DNA of 54,662 nt from Candidatus Methylomirabilota bacterium (GTDB taxonomy: Bacteria > Methylomirabilota > Methylomirabilia > Rokubacteriales > CSP1-6): contig DASYVT010000196.1 in the NCBI GenBank assembly GCA_035936835.1, positions 1 through 54,662 of the forward strand. The letters are read 5' to 3'. The notes under the pieces were generated by a model. That model had not been told where the DNA came from and did not search any database. It saw only the letters and a program-made list of their open reading frames with translations. The position numbers were made by a program, and so were the translations under genes. Each line of letters begins with the position of its first letter. The first letter of the stretch is position 1. Positions 37,701-44,188 of this stretch are shown in pieces.

Positions 37701-37928
37701 GCCGTCCACAAGGGCCGGGTCTCGCGCGAGCAGCCGCGCCTCGCGGACCAGCGCGGCCTGCGCATCGGCCACGAGCGTGGCCGCCGACTCCTGGGCGCGC
37801 GCCGCCGCCTGCTCTCGCGCGAGCGAGACATGGCGGAGGGCGACGGCGACGCCGCCCGCGCCCAGCGCGGAGAGCGCCAGTGCGCCGAGCGCGACTCCAA
37901 AGAGAAGATCCCGTCTCGAGGAACGCAT
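31734..37928 (-). CDS. Giant membrane hybrid histidine kinase with about eight GAF domains and a receiver
   Basis: The product has 2064 residues. Order of parts: TM1 (about 8-31); an extracytoplasmic sensor region (about 32-255) of unrecognised type; TM2 (about 261-284); roughly eight GAF domains in tandem (about 315-1690), each ending in an AVAIENARLF-like helix; HisKA with the phospho-acceptor in GVAHDFNNLL (His near 1710); HATPase_c with N box NLILNAVDAM, G1 VDTGVGIP and G2 GTGLGLSM; and a receiver (about 1937-2064) with LVVDDEE, FSDLSMPG (phospho-Asp) and LAKPV. It should integrate several small-molecule or redox signals and phosphorylate its own receiver. No DNA-binding output or cognate response regulator is nearby. 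GAF ligands cannot be told from sequence. Confidence 0.92.
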   Translation of the reverse strand: MRSSRRDLLFGVALGALALSALGAGGVAVALRHVSLAREQAAARAQESAATLVADAQAALVREARLLARDPALVDGVAKGDWATLARGVSPRLAALTLERVADFVSVLDVAGSALLQVPALPPTPIPDPAAISASPPGLTVLNGHPYVVAAVPVVGPAAGNAGEARPAGFVVIARRLENVAPPAAGASARPGMLFLVNGRPLVSSLQRPPTADWIGATVAGKVSLDGGRDFLVRPAGQVAVSGPGRLWLLVADDGEGRRRALVGWLTGLGICGLASAAAALLLYREPGAPRRRAVEPLLEPEPSDPDLGLARRNRELEALNAVALSMGRSADVVATAGEMLDVVRALAQMDVGGVHQLDPTDGTLTLIAQRGLTLEFAAHIRVRPVDGSYVGEAARTGRLIVTHLDPSALTEPWLTQLQAVRAHRTQLALPIPVKGRTWGVMSLISQEQREFLPEEIKVLEAVAHQIGQAVERALLLAEMEEQSRRLETLARIGHTLTAARSLEDVLAAIVGAARGLVADGAARLAVAEGDRLRFCAEAGMLGRSATERVGSLAFGEGVTGRAAASRQPILIDRIEAEPGVVGLPWLRAEGVVSGAVIPLLVRERLVGVLNVFTRTPHAFVAADMDLLLSFASHAAIAIDNAQLFAEAQQSAARYRALFEVSGALASSLELDQILDAIVERCQGLTGAAAVGIFRADADTGLLTYARATGVSSEFLRGLRVRVGEGTAGRAIRERSPVWTEDILNDPAIPLSTDTRILVEREGYRGVLSVPIFIKGEPYGGLTVFWWQPHPVSAAEIEVMTALGGQAAVAIENARLFADERSGRASLSALLEVNKKIGLLAPTDTLLTGVAEEAMRLLDVDNAGFRLLDGDELVVAGLAGSAPESMLQPRIKVGESLAGRVVAHGQPIIGHLDSLPDLLPQHMAADRRLGYTHFMGLPLRVGERIIGVLIFRARRAFSRRDQEVAEAFAGQAAVAIEHARLYREAAQQAERLRSLARLTQLVSSSLDTDEVLGGIARAAAALMGVPVVSVWVAETESETLRVRAFSDEPMGATYPLRTMAFGQGPIGVVAVQRQALSIPDAVGDGRLLAESWWREHGLTSFLGVPIVLQDQLLGVLALCGRAPLRLGSDERELIESFVAQAAVAIRNAGLYAQTAQRLQQTRSLLEVAEILNSTLEPRRMLKQVAQRIAVVCGVDRCSIERWEGDHVIPLMSQFADGRKEPVLWTAFEAMVDDLPREVPIHAQAIETRRPAIVPDASDTDLIPRAWVEAFHIKSYMVVPLIRQDEVIGVMTLDYTERVTPFEPWQKDLGMAIGNQMALALENQRLYGLVQERLQEATTLLAVSQALSEPEGVGEALRRVAAEVGRTFGADMVGVYTLSVDKSALVPAAGWHVPKALVETFLARPFVLERMPALRQLMREGRAAWSVDVKNDPRIDQQVFEGIDSHSVLFAPALAGGEPVGGVFLVWWETGRSFPPQDVRLIEGVASQVGLFMDNADLTRQTRLRLEESEALLSELSVLHDLSRTVTGQLRQEDVVEAIHRQVARLLDARHTVLVVIDDATAEMVPLLRMQDGVRDLELPRRSIHDRIGLMANVATSGRPIRTDDYAGECVRRGMEPAPGNQALPHWIGVPMLAGSQVVGVLALRSTDRPFSEADERVLTNIAGLAALALRSARLYQDRTRAYEDLALAQDQLVRSEKLRALGEMASGVAHDFNNLLAAILGRAQLLLHRVADPTARQWLQIIERSATDGAKTVRRLQEFTRIRRDQPAVAVDLNQVVREALELTESSWRLEPPRRGIAISAVTELSTDLPTTLSDPAELREVMTNLILNAVDAMPRGGTLTLSTARRGESIELRVVDTGVGIPEAVRGKIFDPFFTTKGPKGTGLGLSMTYGILSRHGATITVDSQEGRGTTFTLLFPVGAAPRAPVPDAGAAGPAVTLRCLVVDDEESVGDMVADVLRSAGHTVGVARSASEGLSRIRSEPLDLVFSDLSMPGMTGWELARAVRDAVPGLPVILVSGFAVEVSPEELQASGVHSVLAKPVNIGEVLDAAAAIRPRGERGGERP

Positions 37929-37936
37929 GAAGGGAG

Positions 37937-37956
37937 CCGGGCCTCATGAGACCCGG
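37937..37956. promoter_or_regulatory. 20-bp palindrome just before the kinase start
   Basis: CCGGGCCTCATGAGACCCGG is palindromic except for one position per arm. It ends 9 bp before the kinase ATG and leaves no ordinary ribosome site visible. It could be an operator or a hairpin that covers the translation start. Confidence 0.5.
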
Positions 37957-37963
37957 TCAGACC

Positions 37964-37992
37964 AGCATATGCAGAACGGCCCACGAGGGCAA
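37964..37992 (-). promoter_or_regulatory. Possible sigma70 promoter of the kinase-trpD unit
   Basis: On the minus strand TTGCCC (37987-37992), a 17-nt spacer and TATGCT (37964-37969) each match four of six consensus bases. Initiation would fall at about 37957, immediately before the palindrome at 37937-37956. Confidence 0.4.
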
Positions 37993-38033
37993 CTTTCGCG
38001 GCGCCCCCGTCTCCCCCCGCCTGCACGCTGGTC

Positions 38034-38183
38034 AAAAGGGGTCCAGATGCGAGGCGGCGCCCGACGGCCGCAGGCCGGCGAGAAGGGTCCAGATGCGAGG
38101 CGGCGAGGGAGGCGACGAGCGAGGCGTACTTCCCGTACGTTGAGCGAGGAGCAACCGAGCCAACGAAGCAGATGGGCCCTTAT
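38034..38183. repeat. Long hairpin repeat, copy 2, with a duplicated left half
   Basis: The gap between livF of cassette D and the kinase contains the same family as 10575-10699. The main hairpin runs 38081-38183 with GTAC at 38126-38129 and 38135-38138 around a 5-nt loop (ttccc). A second, incomplete left arm precedes it (38034-38080), starting with the same GGGTCCAGATGCGAGGCGGCG block. Shared blocks with copy 1 are GGGTCCAGATGCGAGGCG, GAGGCGTAC, GTACGTTGAGCG and CAACGAAGCAGATGGGCC. The stems between these blocks have changed together on both sides. The remainder of the 267-bp gap holds the promoter and palindrome listed separately. Confidence 0.75.
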
Positions 38184-38195
38184 CGGCGGCCTGGG

Positions 38196-38909
38196 CTAGA
38201 GGCCGAGGTAGGCCTGTTTGATGTGGGGGCTCGCGAGCAGGGCCTCGCGCGGGCCTTCGAGCGCGATGCGCCCGTTCTCGAGGACATAGCCGCGGTGGCA
38301 GAGCTCGAGCGCGCGCAGGACGTTCTGCTCCACCAGCAGAATCGTCAACCCCGCCCGGTTGATGCGCTGGAGGTCCTCGAAGATCGTTCGCACCACGACG
38401 GGGGCCAGACCCAGGCTGGGCTCATCCAGCATCAGAAGACGCGGCTTCGCCATGAGCCCGCGGCCGATGGCGCACATCTGCTGCTCGCCGCCCGACAGCG
38501 TGCCCGCCACCTGCCTCTGCCGCTCCGAGAGGCGCGGGAAGAGATCGAAGACCCACGCGAGCGTCTCGGCCCGGCGCCGGCGCGCTTCGACCGACCTGGC
38601 GCCCAGCTCGAGGTTCTCTCTCACCGTCATCGTGGGGAAGAGCTGGCGGCCCTCGGGCACGTGCGCGATGCCGCGCGCGACGACGTCTGCGGGACCGAGA
38701 CCGTCGAGGCGCTCGCCGGCGAACTCGATGCTCCCGCTGCGGAGCGGCAGCAGGCCGGAGACGGCGCGGAGTGTCGTCGTCTTCCCCGCCCCGTTGCCGC
38801 CGATGAGCGCCACCGTCTCGCCTTCACGCACCTCGAGCGAGGCCTCGTGGACGGCCGTCATGTCCCCGTACCCGACCTGGATCCCGTCAAGGCGCAGCAG
38901 GGTGGACAT
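38196..38909 (-). CDS. livF: Liv-type ABC transporter ATP-binding protein LivF (cassette D)
   Basis: From the ATG at 38909 (MSTLLRLDGIQVGYGDMTAV) the product is 237 residues, the usual LivF size. Walker A is GGNGAGKTTT, the signature LSGGEQQMCAIGRG, Walker B LLMLDEPSLGLAP, then LLVEQN. It overlaps livG by 23 bp. It ends YLGL without the basic tail of cassettes A and B. It is the last gene of cassette D, followed by the hairpin repeat. Confidence 0.92.
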   Translation of the reverse strand: MSTLLRLDGIQVGYGDMTAVHEASLEVREGETVALIGGNGAGKTTTLRAVSGLLPLRSGSIEFAGERLDGLGPADVVARGIAHVPEGRQLFPTMTVRENLELGARSVEARRRRAETLAWVFDLFPRLSERQRQVAGTLSGGEQQMCAIGRGLMAKPRLLMLDEPSLGLAPVVVRTIFEDLQRINRAGLTILLVEQNVLRALELCHRGYVLENGRIALEGPREALLASPHIKQAYLGL

Positions 38910-39621
38910 ACTCCTCCCCGAGGTAGGCTTCGATGACCCGGCGGTCGGCGGCGACGGCCCGCGGCGGACCCTCGGCGATCTTCTCGCCGAACGAGAGCAC
39001 CACGATGCGGTGCGAGAGCGACATGACGGCGCGCATGTTGTGCTCGATGAGCAGCACGGACACCCCGCCCGCGTTGATGGCGCCGACCAGCCGGACCATG
39101 GTGTCGATCTCGGTCGCGTTGAGCCCGGCCATGACTTCATCGAGCAGCAGCAGAGTCGGTTCTGTGGCGAGCGCGCGAGCCAGCTCGAGCCGCTTGCGGT
39201 CGGCGAGCGTCAGCCCCGCGGCGGGCTCGCGCTGCCGCGCGCCGAGCCCGACGCGCTCCACGACGGCCCGCGCCGCATCGAGGGCCTCCCCCATGGCGGG
39301 GTGCCGGGTGAGCGCCGCGATCCTGACATTCTCGACGACGGAGAGCTGCGGGAACGGCCGGACGATCTGGAAGGTGCGCGCCAGCCCGAGCCGGCAGATC
39401 TCGTGGGGCTTGAGGCCGTGGAGGCGGCGGCCGCGGAAGCGGACCTCTCCCGAGTCGGACGCAAGGAAACCCGAAAGCAGGTTGAAGACCGTGGTCTTCC
39501 CCGCCCCGTTGGGCCCGATCATCCCGAGCATCTCGCCCTGGGCCATGGACAGGTCGAGGCCGCCGACGGCCTGGAGACCCCCGAAGCGCTTGCTGAGGCC
39601 CGAGACCTCGAGCAGGGTCAT
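38887..39621 (-). CDS. livG: Liv-type ABC transporter ATP-binding protein LivG (cassette D)
   Basis: The start is the ATG at 39621 (MTLLEVSGLSKRFGGLQAVG), giving 244 residues; open frame upstream belongs to livM in another frame. Motifs are Walker A GPNGAGKTTVF, the LTLADRKRLELARALATEPTLLLLDEVMAGLN region (with Glu-Val-Met in place of the usual DEPxxG run) and LIEHNM. It overlaps the livM stop by 4 bp. Confidence 0.92.
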   Translation of the reverse strand: MTLLEVSGLSKRFGGLQAVGGLDLSMAQGEMLGMIGPNGAGKTTVFNLLSGFLASDSGEVRFRGRRLHGLKPHEICRLGLARTFQIVRPFPQLSVVENVRIAALTRHPAMGEALDAARAVVERVGLGARQREPAAGLTLADRKRLELARALATEPTLLLLDEVMAGLNATEIDTMVRLVGAINAGGVSVLLIEHNMRAVMSLSHRIVVLSFGEKIAEGPPRAVAADRRVIEAYLGEEYVHPAAP

Positions 39622-40565
39622 GCCGACCGCCTCCTTGCGAAGCGCAGGAGCGCCGGGTACGCGCCCTGGGGCAGGAACAGCACCACGGCGATCAGCAGGA
39701 GACCGTAGACGATCAGGTGCGCGCCGTTCCAGCCGCCCTGCGAGAAGTACGTGCGCGAAATCTCGGCGAGCGGGCTCAGGATGAACGAGCCGAAGATGGG
39801 GCCCAGCACCGTGCCCGCGCCGCCCACGATGGGCCGAATGATGATCTCCACCGACAGCGGGATGCCGAAGACCGCGTTGGGCTGCAGCGAGAAGAGGTAG
39901 AAGGCGTAGAACGTCCCGCCCACGCCCGTGAGGAAGGACGACAGCACCATCGCCAGCATCTTGCAGCGGAAGGTGTCCACACCCAGGGCCTCGCAGGCGC
40001 CCTCGTCCTGGCGGATGGCCGTGAGGTACGAGCCGAGGCGGTGGCGCTCGAGTGCCCACACGAGCGCCGTCGCTCCCAGCATGAGCGCGAGGGCGACGTA
40101 GTAGTAGCCGCGGTTGTCCTGGAACTGGAACTGCCGCGGGTTGCCCGTGAACGTGATGTAGAGGCCGAGCGCGCCGCCGACGGCGTCGACGTTCAGCGCC
40201 ACGACGCGGCAGATCTCGGCGAAGGCGACCGTCAGCAGGACGAAGTAGAAGCCGCGTAGGCCGAACCGGAAGCCCAGATAGCCGATGACCGCCCCGAGCG
40301 CCGCGGCCAGCACCCCGCCGATCCACATGCCGATCCAGGGCGTGAGCCCCGCGTGCATGGACAGGAGGGCCGCCGCGTAGCCCCCGACGCCGACGAAGGC
40401 CGCGTGCCCCGCGGACAGCTGCCCCGCGTAACCGCCGACGATGTTCCAGGCCTGGCCGAGGTAGGCGTAGAAGAAGATGAAGATCAGCACGGTGACCACG
40501 TAGGAGCTCACGACCCACGGCAGCGCGACGAGGACTGCCACGGCCAGGAGCGCGGCAAGCTTCAC
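39618..40565 (-). CDS. livM: Liv-type ABC transporter permease LivM (cassette D)
   Basis: This 315-residue permease has about nine membrane segments and the hallmark QAWNIVGGYAGQLSAGHAAFVGVGGYAAA, with the coupling loop RLGSYLTAIRQDEGACEALGVD. It starts with GTG at 40565, 8 bp after livH. It is a lineage separate from the LivM of cassettes A, B and C. Confidence 0.9.
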   Translation of the reverse strand: MKLAALLAVAVLVALPWVVSSYVVTVLIFIFFYAYLGQAWNIVGGYAGQLSAGHAAFVGVGGYAAALLSMHAGLTPWIGMWIGGVLAAALGAVIGYLGFRFGLRGFYFVLLTVAFAEICRVVALNVDAVGGALGLYITFTGNPRQFQFQDNRGYYYVALALMLGATALVWALERHRLGSYLTAIRQDEGACEALGVDTFRCKMLAMVLSSFLTGVGGTFYAFYLFSLQPNAVFGIPLSVEIIIRPIVGGAGTVLGPIFGSFILSPLAEISRTYFSQGGWNGAHLIVYGLLLIAVVLFLPQGAYPALLRFARRRSA

Positions 40566-40573
40566 GCGGGAGC

Positions 40574-41446
40574 TCAGGCCGTGGTCTTGCCGAAGAGGCC
40601 GGCCGGCCGGAAGAGCAGGATGGCGATCAGGAGCCCGAAGCTGACCAGCTCCTTCATCGAGGGGGAGAGGAACACGGCGCCCATCGATTCGGCGACCGAG
40701 ACGAGGATGCCGCCGGCAAAGGCGCCCGGGAGGCTGCCCATGCCGCCGATGATGACGATGTTGAACGAGGTCACGGAGAGCCCAAGACCGCTAGTCGGCT
40801 GGAAGGGCAAGATGGGCGACACCAGCGCCCCGGCGGCGCCCACGCAGGCGGCGCCGACGCCGAACGCGGCGGCGTAGACACGGCGCACGTCCGCCCCGAT
40901 GACGCGGGCGCCGTACGGGTTGTCGGCGGCGGCGCGCATGGTCCGGCCGAGGTCGGTGCGCGAGAGAAACAGCCACAGCGCGGCCGTGAGCGCCATCGCG
41001 ACGCCGAAGGTCAGCAGGCGGGTCACGTCGACGAAGATGGGGCCGAGCCACAGGGTGGACCGGCTGAGCGGTGAACGCACGCGCGTCGGGTCGGGACCGA
41101 AGGCGACCAGCGCGGCGTTCTCGAGGACGAGGGCGACGCCGAGCATCAGGAGGATCTGCATCTCGTGCGGCGCGTCCACGATGCGGTCGACGAGTCCCCG
41201 CTGGACCGCGAACCCGAGAAGGAAGAGCGCCGCGGCGCAGACGACGAAGCCCCCGTAGGGGTCGATCCCAGCGCGGGAGGCGAGCAGCCAGGCGAGGTAC
41301 ATGCCCCAGACCATCATGTCGCCGTGGGCGAAGTTGACGACGCGCATCACCCCGAAGATCAGGGTGAGCCCGACGGCCATCAGGCTGTAGACACCGCCGA
41401 AGAGGAAGCCGCTGAGCAGGCCCTGTCCGATGAGGGTCGGATCCAC
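40574..41446 (-). CDS. livH: Liv-type ABC transporter permease LivH (cassette D)
   Basis: This 290-residue permease opens QGLLSGFLFGGVYSLMAVGLTLIFGVMRVVNFAHGDMMVWG (about residues 7-48), the LivH signature, and has the RTDLGRTMRAAADNPYGARVIG coupling loop. It ends RPAGLFGKTTA. It follows the binding-protein gene by 33 bp. Confidence 0.9.
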   Translation of the reverse strand: MDPTLIGQGLLSGFLFGGVYSLMAVGLTLIFGVMRVVNFAHGDMMVWGMYLAWLLASRAGIDPYGGFVVCAAALFLLGFAVQRGLVDRIVDAPHEMQILLMLGVALVLENAALVAFGPDPTRVRSPLSRSTLWLGPIFVDVTRLLTFGVAMALTAALWLFLSRTDLGRTMRAAADNPYGARVIGADVRRVYAAAFGVGAACVGAAGALVSPILPFQPTSGLGLSVTSFNIVIIGGMGSLPGAFAGGILVSVAESMGAVFLSPSMKELVSFGLLIAILLFRPAGLFGKTTA

Positions 41447-41479
41447 CCTATTGCCCTCCCGGCCGGGGCCCGTCGGCGG

Positions 41480-42766
41480 TCAACGCTTGGGACGCGGGAA
41501 GACGAACTTCTGGAGCGCGGCCTCCTTGGGCCACACCGCGACGGGCTTCTGGTTAAGGATCTGCACCATGGTTGTGATCGCGTTGGGGTTGTCGCCGATC
41601 TCGTTGAAGACGACCGGGCCGGCATACTGCATCAGGCCGCCCGCGTAGTTCGTCTTCTTGATGGCCTCCACGATGGTGTCCGGATCCGCGGACTTCGCGC
41701 GCTCGAGGATATCGGCGATCAGCATCATGCCGTCGTAGGAGTACCCGGAGTTCGTGTCGAAGGTCTTGCCACCGGACCGCTTCAGGTAGTCCTCCGCCAC
41801 CTTCTGGGTGCGCGGGTTCTTGAAGTTTGCCCACGGAAGGCTGCTCATGACGTACTCGAGGTCTTCCTTCAGGGCGGCGAGCTGGCCGGCCTCGTAGAGA
41901 CCGGGGCTCCCCGGCCCGACGATGCCCAGGATGTCGAGCCGCTGCTTGCGGATCTCGGGCAGCAGCAGCTGCGCGCTGGCCGGGCGCGTGATGGGCGCGA
42001 TGATGTCGGGCTTCGCCGCCTTGGCGCGCGAGACCTCCGTCGAGAGATCCTGGGGCGGCTCCGGCCACGGGATCACGTCGACGATATCCCAGGACGGCTT
42101 CGCCGCCGCATGGGCCGCCTGGAAGCCCTTCGCGTTGTTCTGGCCGAAGAGATCGTTGCAGTACATCAGGACGACCCGCTTGGGCGACACCCCGGCTTCC
42201 TTGAAGATCTCGCCGAAGTACTGCACGGCCTTCCGGCCGAAGGATGAGCCGGTTGGAAAGTTCCGGTAGACGTACTGGACCTTCTGCTGCCCCTCCTGCA
42301 CCGATTTCGCGACGTTCGCCGTGATCGGGTCGGCCGCGGCGATGTCGACCAGGAATGGTATGCGCCGCTGCTGCGTCACGGGGACCATGGCCGCCGTGCT
42401 GCCGGAGTCGAAGGAGCCCATCAGCATCTGCGCGCCCTGGTTGATGACGCGCTCGGCCTCGCTCCGCCCCACGTCGGGCTTCGTCTGGGTGTCCCCGACC
42501 AGCAGCTCGAGCTTCATCCCGCCCATCGACTTGATCCCGCCGGCGGCGTTGATGGCGTCGGCGGCCATCTGGGCGCCCAGCCGGCAGGCCTGCCCCGGTT
42601 CGGCAAGCGGCCCCGTCATGGGATGGACCACGCCGACCTTGAATGTGGGCGCCTGCGCCCGCAGGACCGCGGGAAAACCCACGAGCGCCGTCGCGCCCGC
42701 CGCGGCTCCCGCTGTCTTGAGGAAGGTCCTGCGATCCGTGCCTTTGCCTGTCCGGTGCTCACCCAT
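41480..42766 (-). CDS. Liv-type ABC transporter substrate-binding protein with Tat signal (cassette D)
   Basis: I use the ATG at 42766 (428 residues), five bases after AGGGGG; a GTG one codon upstream sits too close to that site. The N-terminus has a twin-arginine signal (DRRTFLKTAGAAAGATALVG, then a site near LRAQA), so the protein is probably exported folded. The body is Peripla_BP_6 type (TFKVGVVHPMTGPLAEPGQACRLGAQ, later GSFDSGSTAAMVPVTQQRRIPF). It is preceded by the 3-hydroxybutyryl-CoA dehydrogenase gene with an 11-bp gap, linking uptake with short-chain acyl-CoA metabolism. Ligand unknown. Confidence 0.9.
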   Translation of the reverse strand: MGEHRTGKGTDRRTFLKTAGAAAGATALVGFPAVLRAQAPTFKVGVVHPMTGPLAEPGQACRLGAQMAADAINAAGGIKSMGGMKLELLVGDTQTKPDVGRSEAERVINQGAQMLMGSFDSGSTAAMVPVTQQRRIPFLVDIAAADPITANVAKSVQEGQQKVQYVYRNFPTGSSFGRKAVQYFGEIFKEAGVSPKRVVLMYCNDLFGQNNAKGFQAAHAAAKPSWDIVDVIPWPEPPQDLSTEVSRAKAAKPDIIAPITRPASAQLLLPEIRKQRLDILGIVGPGSPGLYEAGQLAALKEDLEYVMSSLPWANFKNPRTQKVAEDYLKRSGGKTFDTNSGYSYDGMMLIADILERAKSADPDTIVEAIKKTNYAGGLMQYAGPVVFNEIGDNPNAITTMVQILNQKPVAVWPKEAALQKFVFPRPKR

Positions 42767-42777
42767 CACGACCCCCT

Positions 42778-43635
42778 TTATTTCCGGCTGTAGTCGTAGA
42801 AGCCGCGCCCCGTCTTTCGCCCGAGCCTGCCCGCCATCACCATGCGCTTGAGGAGCGGCGGGGGCGCGTACCTGGCCTCGCGGAACTCCTCGAACATCAC
42901 CTCGGCGACGAACATGGTCGTGTCCAGCCCGACCAGGTCCAGCAGGGTGAACGGCCCCATCGGGTATCCGCAGCCGAGCTTCATCGCCTGGTCGACGTCC
43001 TCGAGCGTGGCGAGGCCGCCCTCATAGACGCGGATGGCGTCGAGGAGGTAGGGCACAAGCAGCCGGTTGACGATGAAGGCGGTCGAGTCCTTGGTCTTGA
43101 CCGGCACCTTGCCGACGGCCTGCACCCACTCGTAGGCGGCCGCAACCGTCGCGGGGTCGGTCAGGATGGACTGCACGACCTCCACGAGCTTCATGAGCGG
43201 CACCGGATTGAAGAAGTGCAGTCCCAGCACCTGCCCCGGGCGCTTCGTGGCGGCGGCCATCGCGGTGACGTTGCAGGAGGAGGTGTTCGACGCCAGCAGC
43301 GCGTGGGGCCGGCAAATGGCGTCGAGCCTGGCGAAGGTCTCGTTCTTCAGCGGCTGGTTTTCGGTGATGGCCTCGATGACGAGGTCGCAGTCCTTGAGGT
43401 CTTCAAGCTGCGTCGAGCCCTTGAGACGCCCCAGCGTCTCGTCCTTGACCCGTTCCTCCATCTTGGCCTTGGCGACCAGCCCCTCGAGGCTTTTGCGCAT
43501 CCCGCCGAGCCCCTTGTCGAGGAAAGCCTGGTTCGCCTCGATCACCACGGTCGGAAAGCCGGCCTGCGCCGACACCTGCGCGATGCCGGAACCCATGAGC
43601 CCGCAACCGATCACACCGACCTGCTTGATGGCCAT
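42778..43635 (-). CDS. hbd: 3-hydroxybutyryl-CoA dehydrogenase
   Basis: This 285-residue enzyme oxidises 3-hydroxyacyl-CoA with NAD(P). It has the GCGLMGSGIAQ dinucleotide motif (about residues 10-20), the catalytic Ser in SNTSS, His in GLHFFNPVPLMKLVEV, Glu in DLVIEAITE-like spacing and Asn in AFIVNRLLVPYL, then the C-terminal helical domain ending GRKTGRGFYDYSRK. AGGAGGT precedes the ATG by 9 nt. It fits as the next step after the acyl-CoA dehydrogenase and hydratase encoded elsewhere in the window. It is the first gene of the cassette D operon. Confidence 0.93.
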   Translation of the reverse strand: MAIKQVGVIGCGLMGSGIAQVSAQAGFPTVVIEANQAFLDKGLGGMRKSLEGLVAKAKMEERVKDETLGRLKGSTQLEDLKDCDLVIEAITENQPLKNETFARLDAICRPHALLASNTSSCNVTAMAAATKRPGQVLGLHFFNPVPLMKLVEVVQSILTDPATVAAAYEWVQAVGKVPVKTKDSTAFIVNRLLVPYLLDAIRVYEGGLATLEDVDQAMKLGCGYPMGPFTLLDLVGLDTTMFVAEVMFEEFREARYAPPPLLKRMVMAGRLGRKTGRGFYDYSRK

Positions 43636-43690
43636 GCGAAAGCGACCTCCTCAGGGCGAGCTGCGGACTACGACGCGAAGCGGCGGCGGG

Positions 43691-44044
43691 CTACCTGCGG
43701 CCGCGGCCGGGCAGCGACCGCAGGGCCATCATCTCGTGCTCGATATCGCCTGGCGGGCACGGGTTCCTGATGGTCATCGTGACCGACGCGGCGTCGGTGC
43801 CGTACCGGACCGAGCCGTCGGGCATCACCTGCGGTTGGTCGAAGCGCACGGGCCTGGCCTGGACCGCGTCGGGTCGGAGCATCTCGCGCATCACCGACTC
43901 GGGCTTCTCGACGGGCCGCGCGAGCATCTGGAGGATCATCGGCGCGTTGAGGCCCTGGCGGACCTCCTCGGCGGCCGCGGGGGCGCTGATGCCCCCCGCC
44001 ACTGTGGCCGACAGCACCAGCCCGATCACAATCCGCCTAGTCAT
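43691..44044 (-). CDS. Small secreted protein of unknown function
   Basis: The ATG at 44044 has GGAGGG five bases upstream and gives 117 residues; an upstream in-frame start adds eight residues without a ribosome site. A signal peptide (MTRRIVIGLVLSATVAGGIS, cleavage near APAAAEE) is followed by a short body with a repeated VRFDQPQVMPDGSVRYGT-like segment and two Pro/Arg-rich stretches. It has a single Cys near the C-terminus. I do not recognise the family. It lies alone between apt and hbd on the same strand. Confidence 0.6.
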   Translation of the reverse strand: MTRRIVIGLVLSATVAGGISAPAAAEEVRQGLNAPMILQMLARPVEKPESVMREMLRPDAVQARPVRFDQPQVMPDGSVRYGTDAASVTMTIRNPCPPGDIEHEMMALRSLPGRGRR

Positions 44045-44120
44045 GCAACCCTCCGCCACGCCGACCATTGTCCATCACCCGCCCCATCATAGCCGGATCG
44101 ACCTCAATCGTGCCCAAGAA

Positions 44121-44188
44121 TCGTACTGCCGACTCCTTAGTCATATTGCCAACTCTTTAGTCGTACTGCCAACTCTTTAGTCGTACTG
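44121..44188. repeat. 20-bp tandem repeat spanning the apt stop codon
   Basis: Three full 20-bp units (44121-44140, 44141-44160, 44161-44180) and 8 bases of a fourth follow the pattern TCGTACTGCCAACTCTTTAG. The last unit overlaps the 3-prime end of apt: on the minus strand each copy reads CAGTACGACTAA, the final codons QYD and stop of apt. The end of the gene has thus been copied two or three times downstream, mostly with 1-4 changes per unit. Confidence 0.85.

Noticed and set aside
38887-40518. LivM-LivG fusion suggested by one long open frame
   Set aside because: The upstream part is livM read in the wrong frame; the LivG protein starts at 39621 where the family begins.
44121-44188. CRISPR-like array
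   Set aside because: Direct tandem repeats without spacers, only 20 bp each, and overlapping a gene end; no cas genes.
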